Source of the DNA: Eunapius fragilis
Taxonomy: Eukaryota > Porifera > Demospongiae > Spongillida > Spongillidae
Assembly (NCBI GenBank): GCA_963681505.1
Contig: OY811978.1
Coordinates: 8,701,236 to 8,765,235, forward strand
DNA length: 64,000 nt
Reading direction: 5' to 3'
Shown here in pieces: positions 46,116 through 56,162 of the stretch. The first letter of the stretch is position 1, and each line of letters starts with the position of its first letter. The translations under genes were made by a program, and so were the position numbers. The notes beneath the pieces were generated by a model that searched no databases, was not told where the DNA came from, and saw only the letters and a program-made list of their open reading frames with translations.

Positions 46116-47434
46116 TTAAGTAATGTGCACTATGGCATAAAGCAATTCACAATTCTGGTTCTGCATCATCAGATGAACTTGACATACTACCAGTACCCTC
46201 CAAATCAGATTACCTTCAGACTCCTCAGATACTCCTTCACTATCATCCTCATCCATTCTCATATACACTTGTTCTATTTGATGCACATGCTCGTAGAGTC
46301 TTTCCATTCTACCTGTAATATCACTACCTAACCTTTAGGGGCACTTGCAGGTTTAGTACAATGGTATCGCGCATTGTCCAAATGAATAAGACTGGGTTCT
46401 GTGAGGTTTGGCAAAAGTTGTGTCTTGAACCAATGAACAAAGTTCGCAGCATTGAAATTTTGGTGATAATCACCTGATGATTTTTGGGATTGGAAAATCC
46501 ACACCGAGTTAGGCACCAAACAAGCATTTTCAGAAGCATTCTTTACCCTTTTCCTAGGACTACTGTTTTGAAGAGCAGCAATAAAACAAAAACGTTTGCC
46601 TTTTTTCTGTGCGCGCTCACATACAGATTGGGTATCGTGAGGATCAAACAGTGAGTCATGATCCCGACGATAGTGGTGGTGAATGTACGATTCATCCAGA
46701 TCTACAATGCGCAGTTGTTCACTGACTGGTGCACGTTCATTGTCAACTAGACGCTGCAAGTATCGAACACACGCGGCAACAATAGCTTCTTTTTCGCGTA
46801 CTTGCAAAGCAGTTGAGTCACCACGACGGTAACCATGCTGGGAGAGATAACGTTGAGCACAGCGAAATGACGAGGTATAAGCTTTGGGGTCCTGATCGTC
46901 CACAACTAGCCACTTCCGCTGCCTCATCAGATCTAACACGTGACGAGCAACGACTCGTTCATTACTTGAACGCTTCTCTCGCATAAGGGTACACACAGCA
47001 AGGAGAACCTCATTCGACTTGGGTATGCGCTGTTGTTTAAGAAGACGATTGGCGGGTGGCATGGCTATTTGAATCTGCTGATGGTGATGCCAATCACGAT
47101 ACACCAGCCTGACTGTTTTTGTCGAATAACCAAATAATGTAGAGACCCGTTGTTGGTAATGTTCCATAGGCTTCTGTGCAGGGTTTTCCAACAGTTCCTT
47201 GGCATCTTCGGCTTGCAGCGAGTGGTATGCAACGAGAATATCTAGCTTTTGTTCCTCTGTAAGGGCGCGAGGCCTTTTGCTTTTCAATTCTGCGATTGTA
47301 GTCTCCAGGGATCTCAAGTTTAAACAGCTCGTGTCCTCACTTGAAACAGCCATCTTCAATTGATGACGTGATGTTGTGCCGGGTCTCAAGTGTGAAAATT
47401 TCATGGTTGGTTTTGCAACCGCAGATTGATACAA
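46116..47434 (-). pseudogene. DDE transposase, right copy, internally deleted
   Basis: The open frame 47434-46328 has an N-terminal HTH-like region (LTEEQKLDILVAYHSLQ), then IVDLDESYIHHHYRRDHDS, FCFIAALQ, FVHWFKTQLLPNL and IHLDNARYHCTKPASAP. DLDESY and HLDNARYH supply the first two catalytic acids of a Tc1/mariner-like DDE fold. It stops right after SAPKG, so the third acid is lost. The following minus sequence (MERLYEHVHQIEQVYMRMDE, acidic tail) fits the C-terminal end of the same family, so a stretch in between appears deleted. This family, with the TKPASAP motif, is one I also associate with oomycete genomes. Confidence 0.72.
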
Positions 47435-47969
47435 GCCACGTAAAAAGGTGAAAGTAGGGGGAAAAACTTCAGAAAAGTGTAGCTTAAGAGCGGAACACAG
47501 TTAAAATGTGCGAAAAATTTCTGTTTGTACTTCAAGCCCCATAGAAACAGACTATAGCAAAAAAATTCAACGCGGTACTGAAATGAGTCCAAAATATGGA
47601 ATTAAAAGAATTAATGTTTTTTGGTCTTGAAAAATTCAGCTTCTACATAGCGATAACATCATGCAAATACATAATCCCGGTATCGCAGATAAAAATACTA
47701 TCCATTGATGCATGGACCTTGATATATCTGCTTCATCGGACTACCGCATTTCTATATACTTCCTCGATGCTGTCGTGAACTTTAATTTAGACATGCTCAG
47801 TGTGTAATATCAATATTTTGCATAAGTAATTAACCACGTTATTATTTCACTATGTAGGTTATGAGTCTAGCTTGTACACAAAAATTTGGTTTGAAAGGTG
47901 CAGGTGTGCTTGATGATTTGCATGGTATTTGTCATGGTTTTTTCTGGCTGTTCTTTTCTAATATCTCGA

Positions 47970-48250
47970 TCAATCAATGGATATGTATGCAGTTAGTCTC
48001 GTCTCCAGCTCTTCTTTCTTTGGTTCCTCAGTAACTTTATACAACTCATAGTTTTTATCATCCAGTGTGTCCTGCATAACAACTAGCTTTGCACGACAGC
48101 GTTTTATCTCTGCATCCAGTTTTGACAGTTCCTCCATGTATATTTGTTCTCGTGTTGCTATTTTCTTCTTTAGTTGCTGAACAGTATCCTCCTGGTCTGC
48201 ATCCAAAGGTTGCTCAACATTATGAGACATTGCTGTCTGGTATCTGGTAT
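47970..48250 (-). CDS. coiled-coil exon, copy 2
   Basis: Minus strand, from the ATG in AATGTCTCATAATG: MSHNVEQPLDADQEDTVQQL, then a Lys/Glu-rich helix, continuing further than copy 1 (KKEELETRLTAYISID, stop near 47970). It adjoins the head of HHR-6. Confidence 0.4.
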
Positions 48251-48374
48251 GTGATTGCTCTTTATCTTTATGGGAAAACAGCAGCAGTTTAACCAAATCT
48301 CAAACAACCATTAGCATGCACAGGTGAAAGATTCCAAATTAAGTAATATTGTGTACCTGCATGATTATCAATTA

Positions 48375-49690
48375 TAATAAAGAAAAACATTCTCTAATGA
48401 GAAAGTTGGTGGGATATAAAAATTGGAGGCAAAGGTGGTGTAAGAATGGAAGGGAACAATGTTTTGGGAAAAGAAAAATCCTACATATAAATGTAACAGA
48501 ACCAAAATAAGTGCTAAATACAGGATTTTTGTCAAATTTTCCTTTTCCCAAAACCTTGTTCCCTTCATTTTTGCCTTCAATTCCTATATCCCACCAACTA
48601 TCCCATTAGAGAATGTTTTTTCTTTACTTGTTTCCTCTATTTTCATTTTTAATGATGAGATACGAGCCTCAAAGAGGCAAAAGTATCAGTGGTGCGAGCT
48701 TCTAAGCACCAGCACTATGAACAGAATTCCAACGAGATACGAGCTACAAACGCCCACTTTTTTTCAGGATCAGTTCTGTAGCTGTTATGAGCAGACGAAC
48801 GCTTTTTTCATCAACATTGTACCAAACGAGGAAGACTCTAACTTGTCGTCTCGATTCTGGAGGTATTCCTCTCATCGTTTAGCTCCCTTTTGTTGTTTTA
48901 AAGGCAATTTGACAAATACAACTATGCTAGGCAAAAGTGGTGGACAAAACTGCAATCAAATGAAGCTGGATCATACACCACCACCTTCTCCATGCGACCT
49001 ATCAATATAATGGATCTGAACATTAATACACCCCAACCACGACTAAAGCTGTAATCAATGCCAGCTGTGACATAATGGTTGTTCCTTTTTTCTTGGCTAT
49101 CAACAGCAGATTTTGAAGTTTTATTGCTACCTGATCTATATTGTTTTTGATCTAAATAATCATAGCGAAGATCTAAGCGAATACTTGCTGCAACCATTAC
49201 AGGTTCGGTTAATGGACAAACAAGGGGGGAATGTATTAACAGCATCCTCGGTAGCATTAACTGGCCTAGCACTATGCGTCCTATAGACCTACAGATACAG
49301 GCGACTCAATGCGCCAGGCAGACCCCGTAACTACTCGCACAGCACTTGGGGCACTTAAAGCTGTGGAAGCAACTTAGCAAGGCGCTTTCTATATCACGGG
49401 CGAAGGCAATGCAATCTGTCCATAACACTGTACAATTCTAATTATACGCCATAGGAACACTTTATATAGCACTCCATATTACATAATGATTACATATATC
49501 AGTTTAAGCTATCTAATACCTGAAATTGTCCTTCCAGAAGATTCTAAAGCAATTGGGATAACTTGCGCTCTTTAAAACCATACCTATCCCAAGTTATGCT
49601 CTCCCGAGAAGAAGACAACGACGATGGAGGCAAAGAATTGGTCTGGGAACGAGGGGGAAAAACCACGAACTCAGGGTCGGATCCAGAAAT
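48375..49690 (+). mobile_element. HHR-6, hairpin-headed repeat with inserted sequence
   Basis: The head at 48375-48631 has shortened, less perfect arms. The body at 48632-48930 matches HHR-8 in reverse complement (GAGGTATTCCTC, CGTTTAGCTC, TTGTTGTTTTAA). The non-matching part 48960-49420 is probably inserted. The body then resumes at 49430 (ACAATTCTAATTATACG, ATACCTGAAATTGTCCTTCC, GAGAAGAAGACAACGACGATGG) and breaks at 49675. The terminal hairpin is missing. Confidence 0.65.
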
Positions 49691-49853
49691 TTTTGAAGGG
49701 GGGGAGGTGGGCACCAATTATCAAATGGTATTAATAGTGAGAAATGGGCGTGGGTCACAGACAGCTTTTCAGCCCTAAACTTCCTACCATACATAGAGTT
49801 ATGCACCACGTATGTTTACACAGACCTGGTTCGCAGCATTGACTTCATGGCTA

Positions 49854-50459
49854 AGCGCAAATTGTACGATCTAAATTTCAAATTGAAGGTGATTTAATAC
49901 AAAGGAAATAGGATTATGGCATGCCTCTTGCATACAGATGAGAAGCAAATACGGCAGTGGAGGAAGCAGAAAGGTTGCATACTGAAAGAAATAAACGATC
50001 GTTGTAGCATGAAGAAACGGAAAAGGTTACGGGAGAAGGTCAAAAGGCTGTGCAATACGATGTTAAAAGTATCCTTGCTGATTGGGTCATTGCACAGAGA
50101 ACACATACGGGTCACACAACAATCAATAGTGTCACAGGGAAAAGAGATGATACAGGATCCAGATTTTAAAGCCAGTAGAGGTTGGATCGATCGTTTCATG
50201 CATGATTGGGGTTTAACCATACGCAGGGAAACAACTGTTGGACAACATTTGCCCTGGGATGTCTGCAATAAAGTGTTTGACTTTGTATGGCATTGTGCAG
50301 AACAAGGCACGTTAAACATACTGCCCCCTGCTGCAATAGCCAACATGGATGAAACTGCCATTCGGGCAGACATGCCAGAAAAAAAAAAAATTGGAGCAAC
50401 AAGTGTTCCTTTACTGACTAAAGGTCATGAAAAAGAACGCATCAACGTTATAGCGCTAT
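49854..50459 (+). pseudogene. pogo/Tigger-like transposase, N-terminal half
   Basis: KRKLYDLNFKLKVI, then after a frame change DEKQIRQWRKQKG (CENP-B-type HTH), GWIDRFMHDWGLTIRRETTV (second DNA-binding part), and ANMDETAI with the first catalytic Asp. The frame stops at 50459 just after KERINVIAL. The C-terminal half is at 53060-53600. Confidence 0.75.
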
Positions 50460-50589
50460 AAACGCACGTCGTAGAGAGCTATGTCCGACAGTGATTCTGA
50501 TGAAGATGCCATAGTGGACAACGTGTACGCTTATACCTGGTTCAGAACAGTTATCCAAAGGGATGTTTTGGAACAAGAAAAGACAAAGG

Positions 50590-51682
50590 CAGAAGCTTTT
50601 CAGTGAGAGAAGGCAACCTATACTACCGCTTTAAGAAAGGAAGAAAACAAGTACAAACACACACACTAGCGGCGAAGCTTTGTTAGATTGTACTGTTTGG
50701 CGTAGGAAGCTACTGTGGGTATATATACAGAACCGATCTGAACAGATGCGGGTTGCACAGCTTGTCACGTGAATGTTACTTCAGGCCATTTTGGGGTCAC
50801 CAAAACAGTGGCCAGAATCAAAGAGAGGAAGGGCATCCTGAGGGATGTGAAGAGCATGGTACGGTTTTTTTTTGGTTGATATTTTGCTCATTGAAGCTCA
50901 AAGCGTGTAGATGGGATATAATCATTAATACACTATACAGATTGGTGCTTGTGATGTCTGTCAAAAATCAGTAGGAAACCACTTTCCTCTCAACCTGAGC
51001 TGCATCCAGTCCCTATTCATTCACCGTGGTATCATGTGGGGATTGACTTTATTGGTCCTATTACTCCCTGCTTCTTCCAGTGGCAATAGGTTTATCCTTA
51101 CATTTTCAGACTACTACACTAAATGGTAGATGCTGTGCCCCTTCCTAGTAAGCATGCTACCGGCATTGCTGCTTCTCTGCTGAAGGTATCCTAATATTCT
51201 ACTTATGGTGTTTGTTATTTGCATTTGCTTGCATATGTTTTAGATTTTCATGAGAATGGGACTCCCAAAACTGCTTACAACAGATCAAGGCACAAAGAGA
51301 TGACAGAGCTGTTATAGGTATTAAGAGGCACTTCATGACACCTTATCATCCTCAAGTATTACTTATACTGTACTTAATTATTTCATAAATCCTATTAGCC
51401 ATGTATCATTACCTATAGGCTAACGGCTTAGATAAAAGATGGAATAAAACCTTGAAGAACATGATTGTCAAATTTGTGAATGAGAAAAAGGAAGATTGGG
51501 ATGTCTATATCGACTGTCATGTGTTTTCCTACAACACTGCAAAGCATGCTTCTTCCCTTTATTCGCCCTTTGAAGTCATGTTTGGAAGAAAAGCAATATT
51601 GCCTATTGAACTGTCATGTAATGAGGAAGGAGAAAAACTGTTGTATGACTATGAGAATCCAGATACTCAATCAGCTAGATAG
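50590..51682 (+). pseudogene. Ty3/Gypsy-type integrase pseudogene with three small introns
   Basis: Segments: EGNLYYRFKKGRK; the zinc-binding HHCC domain ACHVNVTSGHFGVTKTVARI with CDVCQK; the core PELHPVPIHSPWYHVGIDFI (first catalytic Asp in GIDFIGP); SDYYTKW; GLPKLLTTDQGTK (second Asp); YHPQ; then ANGLDKRWNKTLKNMIVKF and AKHASSLYSPFEVMFGRK. GT-AG introns of 82, 58 and 63 nt fit at 50859-50940, 51186-51243 and 51356-51418 and restore continuity. Several one-base frame changes and a damaged region after TDQGT show decay. Integrase genes with introns recall domesticated Gypsy integrases such as GIN1 or KRBA2-like genes. Confidence 0.62.
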
Positions 51683-51706
51683 AGTAAGTAAATACATGTA
51701 ACTTCA

Positions 51707-51977
51707 AAAGTGATAAAAACATTCTCTATGCAAGAAGGTTGGTGATATATAGGAATCAAAGGCGATGGTGGTGTAAAAGCAAGGGAACAAGGCTTCTGAT
51801 TGAAAAAGAAAAATGAAATAGACCTATATTAGCACACAGTTACCACATGCTGCTAATATAGGTCTATTTCATATTTACTTTTCAATCAGAAGCCCTGTTC
51901 CCTTGCTTTTTACACCACCATCGCCTTTGATTCCTATATACCACCAACCTCGCATAGAGAATGTTTTTATCACTTGT
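51707..51977 (+). mobile_element. HHR-7, hairpin head with short body
   Basis: The arms match HHR-1 (GAATCAAAGGCGATGG, CTTCTGATTGAAAAAG, AATAGACCTATATTAGCA), so the two belong to one subfamily. The HHR-1-like body continues to about 52090 (TTAGTATTGTATTTAGTTCTTG). Confidence 0.75.
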
Positions 51978-52349
51978 TTTTCGGTGGTTTTAGTATTGTA
52001 TTTAGTTCTTGAAACTTATAGACCCAGGTAGCAAGAACGTCAAATGACAGTTTTATTTTAGAATCTCGTGGCCATGCAATTGTGTAGGTGTGGGTGTGCC
52101 ATTAAAACATTCAATACACTTCATTTATTGTTTATCACACAGTTATAAAAGTTTTGTTTAGACAATTGGCCATGCCTCTTCCCCGCCCCCGTCTTCCTCA
52201 TGGAGGGTACGGGTTAAACCTGAGTCCGGGGGGAAAGGGTCCAGGAGCATGTCCTGGTCTAGGATACACAGCAGTATATCCTGGTCCTGCGGTTTTTGGT
52301 TTTCATCAATGTCATTTTGATATCACTGTCTTTTAGTAGACCTCACAGA

Positions 52350-52530
52350 TTCAACATCAGCATTGTAGCTGTCGCGAACAGAGGCCTTCTTTTTCTCAGG
52401 ATTAGCCTTGTAGCTTTCGCGAACAGAGGCCTTCTTTTTCTCAGGATTAGACTTGTAGCTTTCGCAAACAGAGGCCTTCTTTTTCTCAGGATTAGCCTTT
52501 CCAGATACTCAATCAGCAAGACAGAGTAAG
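52350..52530 (-). pseudogene. Helitron-like N-terminal repeat relic
   Basis: A 45-bp unit repeated three times encodes on the minus strand KANPEKKKASVRESY, ending DSYNADVESVRSTKRQ. This matches the style of the repeats at 35440-35970. Confidence 0.5.
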
Positions 52531-52800
52531 TAAATACATGTAACTTCAATAACTATGTAAGGATTTTCTTAATTGTTTAGGATTGTTGTCATGTATACTT
52601 AACCAATGCAAGAAAGGAGATTCTGTAGAATGTGAAGAGAAATGTGATAATGCCCAAAAAAGAAGAAAATGGATTACAGCAGAAAGGGGGGCAATAGATC
52701 TCAATAGTCCTGCCTTATTAATGATGGTGAAACAAACATACATTACAATGAATGTATATATATATATGTTCAACCATTTTGAAACTGTTAAAAGGATGTG
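52526..52800 (+). CDS. possible downstream exon of the integrase gene
   Basis: GTAAGT at 52526 and TTGTTTAG at about 52580 bound a short intron. The following frame reads LNQCKKGDSVECEEKCDNAQ and KRRKWITAERGAIDLNS. The upstream exon end (DTQSARQ) is preserved in the second copy of a 48-bp duplication. No domain is recognised. Confidence 0.3.
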
Positions 52801-53059
52801 AATCAGTTTTGGTGATGATTAAGTGTGTTTATGTCATTTGAATCACTAGTTTCAATACTGAGCCAATACAAGCTACATGTAGCAGTCATTATATTGATAT
52901 CTCATGTGTATACCAGTGTTATCATCTGTTTTAACAGAGGTGACATTTTTAAAAAAGTGGGACAAAAAGTCTTAGAGTGGGACAGAAAGTTTCAGAAACC
53001 TTTTGTCCTAGGGATAAAATCTTTTAGCCCCTCTGATAAAAATTATGTAGAACAAAAAT

Positions 53060-53600
53060 TCATATCACAGGCCCATCATTATGCTCTCTCCAAATGGTTG
53101 GATGAACATAACTTTGACTGCTGAATTCGTTAAGCAGATATGGGGACCACCACAAACCAATAAGCGAATGCTGGTTTGGGATAGTTATAAATGCCACATT
53201 TCTGCATCTATGAAGAAAGCAGTGCAAAACACAAATACGATTATGGCTGTAGTTCCTCGGGGCTGCACAAAACTGGTCCAACCAGCTGATGTGAGTTGGA
53301 ATGCCCCCTTCAAGGCTGCATATCACAAATTATATGAAACATGGCTGGCCAGTGGCACCATGGAGCGATCACGTGGTGGCAACTTATGTGCACCTTCAAA
53401 AGCACTCAGGATTCAATCAGTTCTGGAAGCCTGGGACTCAATCAGGCCAGAAATATACAAGTCATTTGAGACATGTGGTATCACACAACAAGTGACCCAT
53501 CACTTATACATTGTACCAAGCAAACTGGAGCAGCGAATCCTCTCTACCATCAGCTGCAGCAATGGCATCAATCTAACGACACTGCACCAGTAGATGAGAC
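53060..53600 (+). pseudogene. pogo/Tigger-like transposase, C-terminal half
   Basis: LPNGWMNITLTAEFVKQIWG, MLVWDSYKCHI (second catalytic Asp), VVPRGCTKLVQPADVSWN (third Asp in PADV) and PFKAAYHKLYETWL. It continues the relic ending at 50459; the integrase pseudogene and HHR-7 lie between them. Confidence 0.75.
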
Positions 53601-53799
53601 TGATACAAATAGCAGTGGGGAAGCAACAGTGCTAGCATCTCGGATAAAGAAGATGTGGGTTCGGATGAGTTTCAGGAAGAAAACTTTACAAGTAGATGCT
53701 GATTCAAGGAAAATGTTGTCGTGTTGCAGTGATATATATAGGAATATACATGCTTTTAATCAATCAATTAAACACAAATTGTTCCCTTTGATATAACAT

Positions 53800-54590
53800 T
53801 ACTAAATATGAACGTGTACCTAAATATAACGTAATAGAGTGCATGGAGGGCATAATACAAATAAAAAATATGGGCTGGACGAGAATACGTAAGTACATCA
53901 CGTGATGCATTAGTGATGTACATGCTATTCATTTTAATAGAAATGTCTTCCCTTGTGGTCTCCATGTTAAAATTCATTCCAAGAAATCCAAATGCGATTA
54001 AAAAATGTGCAACATAGTTGTAGGGTAGTTGCGCTATCAATATAAGCAAAACTCTGTGCACCTTTTTGCTCTACTCGTGTTCCGTTTGGCTCTTGACTCG
54101 GGTCTATTCATCTCGTTGTTAGTGCCAATGGATTCACCGTGAAACCAGCAGAAAAAATATTTTTCATAGTGTAATGATAGCAGAATAGTGCGCTGTAACC
54201 AAATATCGACTTTCAAACACTACTACACAACTGTAGCAAGTCAAAGTAGCAGTTAAAAATTTTAATGCGGGTACAATTGTGTCCTGAATAGAAGCCGCGG
54301 CTTGTAACCAAGGAAATACGGTACTAACGTAGTTCCTGATCATGAATTTTGACATGGGTAATTGTACAGCAAATTGCAATACCCCTTTGCGTAATCTTAC
54401 AATAAACACTATAAAACTTGCAGCCCATGTATACTACATTGCTGTTCATACCTCTCATTACAATAGGCAGGCTGCCCCTTGTAATGATACACACATGGCT
54501 TACCCTAACCCTGAGGATAACTGCTCACTAGACATCCATCAATAACCCACACATGAACCCAATAACAGGTACAACCCATAGATGCAGGGT
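53800..54590. other. no gene recognised
   Basis: Unique AT-rich sequence without supported exons. Confidence 0.4.
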
Positions 54591-54597
54591 ACAGGTA

Positions 54598-55661
54598 TAT
54601 CAGGAACTACTGTAGTAGTTCCTATATAGGAATTGGCCCGGGACATTTTAAAAACGTGACCAGCATATACCTTGCATACTAATAACAGATAGTTTAGCTC
54701 TTTGTTCCTATCGATCCAGAAGGCAAAGACGGTCATTTTAATGTTTTGTATTTTGTTCCAGTCCTCAAACTGTTTGCTTGAAGAGAAAAAAAAAGCTCAT
54801 GTTTGTTCTCGTCCCCAGGCCAATCCTTCTCCGTCGTCGTCGTCTTTTAATTCTTATTCTCAGCTGAGTATAACTTGGGATAGGAATGGTTTTAAAGAGC
54901 GCAAATTATACCAATCGCTTTAGAATCTCCTGGAAGGACATCTTCAGGTATCAGATATATGAATAAAGCATGAAACTGACATACATAATCAATACATAAT
55001 TCGGAGTGCTAGATTGAAGCATTCCCATGGCAATATTCACGTATAATTAGAATTGTGCAGCGTTAGAACAGGTGGGAATTTCATTTGATCGCAGTTTGGC
55101 TAACGAAGTTGTTTTTGTCAAACAACAACAAAAGAGGAGAGCTAAACGACGGGAGGAACACCTCCAAAATTGAGACGATCGACGAGTTAGAGTCCTCACA
55201 TTTCGGTACAATGCTAACCCTTCAAAAGCGGGTGTCTGCTCGTGACGATAATTGAAGTGGGGGGGGGGGGGGGGGACTGTAGAAGTGCCCATTCTTCAAT
55301 TAAAGAGGCTACGTTATAACTATGACTTGTGAGCACTTGCCAGTATTCACATAAATCATCAACAATAAAATTAAAAATAGAGGAAACAAGTAAAGAAAAA
55401 CATTCTCTAACGAGAAAGTTGGTGGGATATAATAATTGGAGACAATGGTGGTGTAAAAAGAAAGGGAAAAGGTTTTGGGAAAAGAAAATGAGACAAAAAT
55501 CCTATATTTAGCACTTCATTTGGTTCTGTTACATTTACATGTTGCTAAATATATCATTTTTATTTTCCCAAAACCTTGTTCCCTTCCTTTTTACGCCACC
55601 ATTGTTTCCAATTCCTATATCCCACCAACTTTCTCGTTAGAGAATGTTTTTCTTTACTTGT
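54598..55661 (-). mobile_element. HHR-8, complete hairpin-headed repeat
   Basis: Read on the minus strand: head 55661-55386 (arm TTGGAGACAATGGTGG), G-run (55260-55275), body, short GTC tract (54833-54845) and the perfect small hairpin GGAACTACTGTAGTAGTTCC at 54603-54622. At about 1.06 kb it is the best reference copy. GTAT occurs next to both ends, a possible 4-bp target duplication. Confidence 0.8.
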
Positions 55662-55723
55662 GTATGTAATGTTGGCGGAGGGTATAATCAAGTGCCTGCA
55701 ATACATACATGTATGTTTCTTAC

Positions 55724-55795
55724 CTGGTTTTATTTTGGAATAGATGATAGATTTTCCTTCATCTGGTGCAATGAATTGCAACTCAACATCCAATA
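55724..55795 (-). CDS. ITIM-like tail exon of a fourth, minus-strand paralogue
   Basis: Between TTCCATAG and GTAAGA on the minus strand the frame reads LDVELQFIAPDEGK, then SIIYSKIKP, aligned to the fourth exon of cassettes A and B (YADVEIVG, IAPDGGK, LIYSEIKP). IIYSKI fits the ITIM consensus. It ends in phase 1, like its paralogues. Confidence 0.6.
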
Positions 55796-56162
55796 CTATG
55801 GAATAAGCAATTAAAAAAATTGTAGTTACTTTTTACACGACCATAATCATAACCATTGCATTTGATACCCACCAACTTTACTTCTACTTCTTCAAATGTT
55901 CCCTTGGAGTACAATGTGTAAATTAATTTGTTCATAGTAATAGTATTATTCTCTCCACCACAGTATTATTCATTCATTAACTTATACAGAGCTGGGGACA
56001 ATTGAAAACTCAGACCTATACATTCATAAAGTAGCTGAAGGTCAAACATATGTAATGGTTTTCAGTGCTTGCACAGATTAGATAGTTCCTGTGTATTTAA
56101 GTGCATTGATTGCCACGGAATAGTCGGTTTGATACGTTGTATAAATGCTACATTTGGTGTCA

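Larger units (their letters stand above)
44926..47787. mobile_element. two DDE transposons in inverted, tail-to-tail arrangement
   Basis: Sequence 44926-45892 is the inverted counterpart of 46818-47787 with only scattered differences. Each arm contains a 5' non-coding part and the start of the same transposase gene. The whole reads as a ~970-bp-arm palindrome with a ~925-bp spacer that carries the rest of the right-hand copy. Confidence 0.82.

Noticed and set aside
49680-49830. CAGGGTCGGATCCAG followed by a G-run, resembling a hAT terminus
   Set aside because: No matching right terminus found nearby, so an element could not be delimited.
52154-52336. Gly/Pro-rich 60-codon plus frame
   Set aside because: No homology recognised and it lies within inserted repeat sequence.
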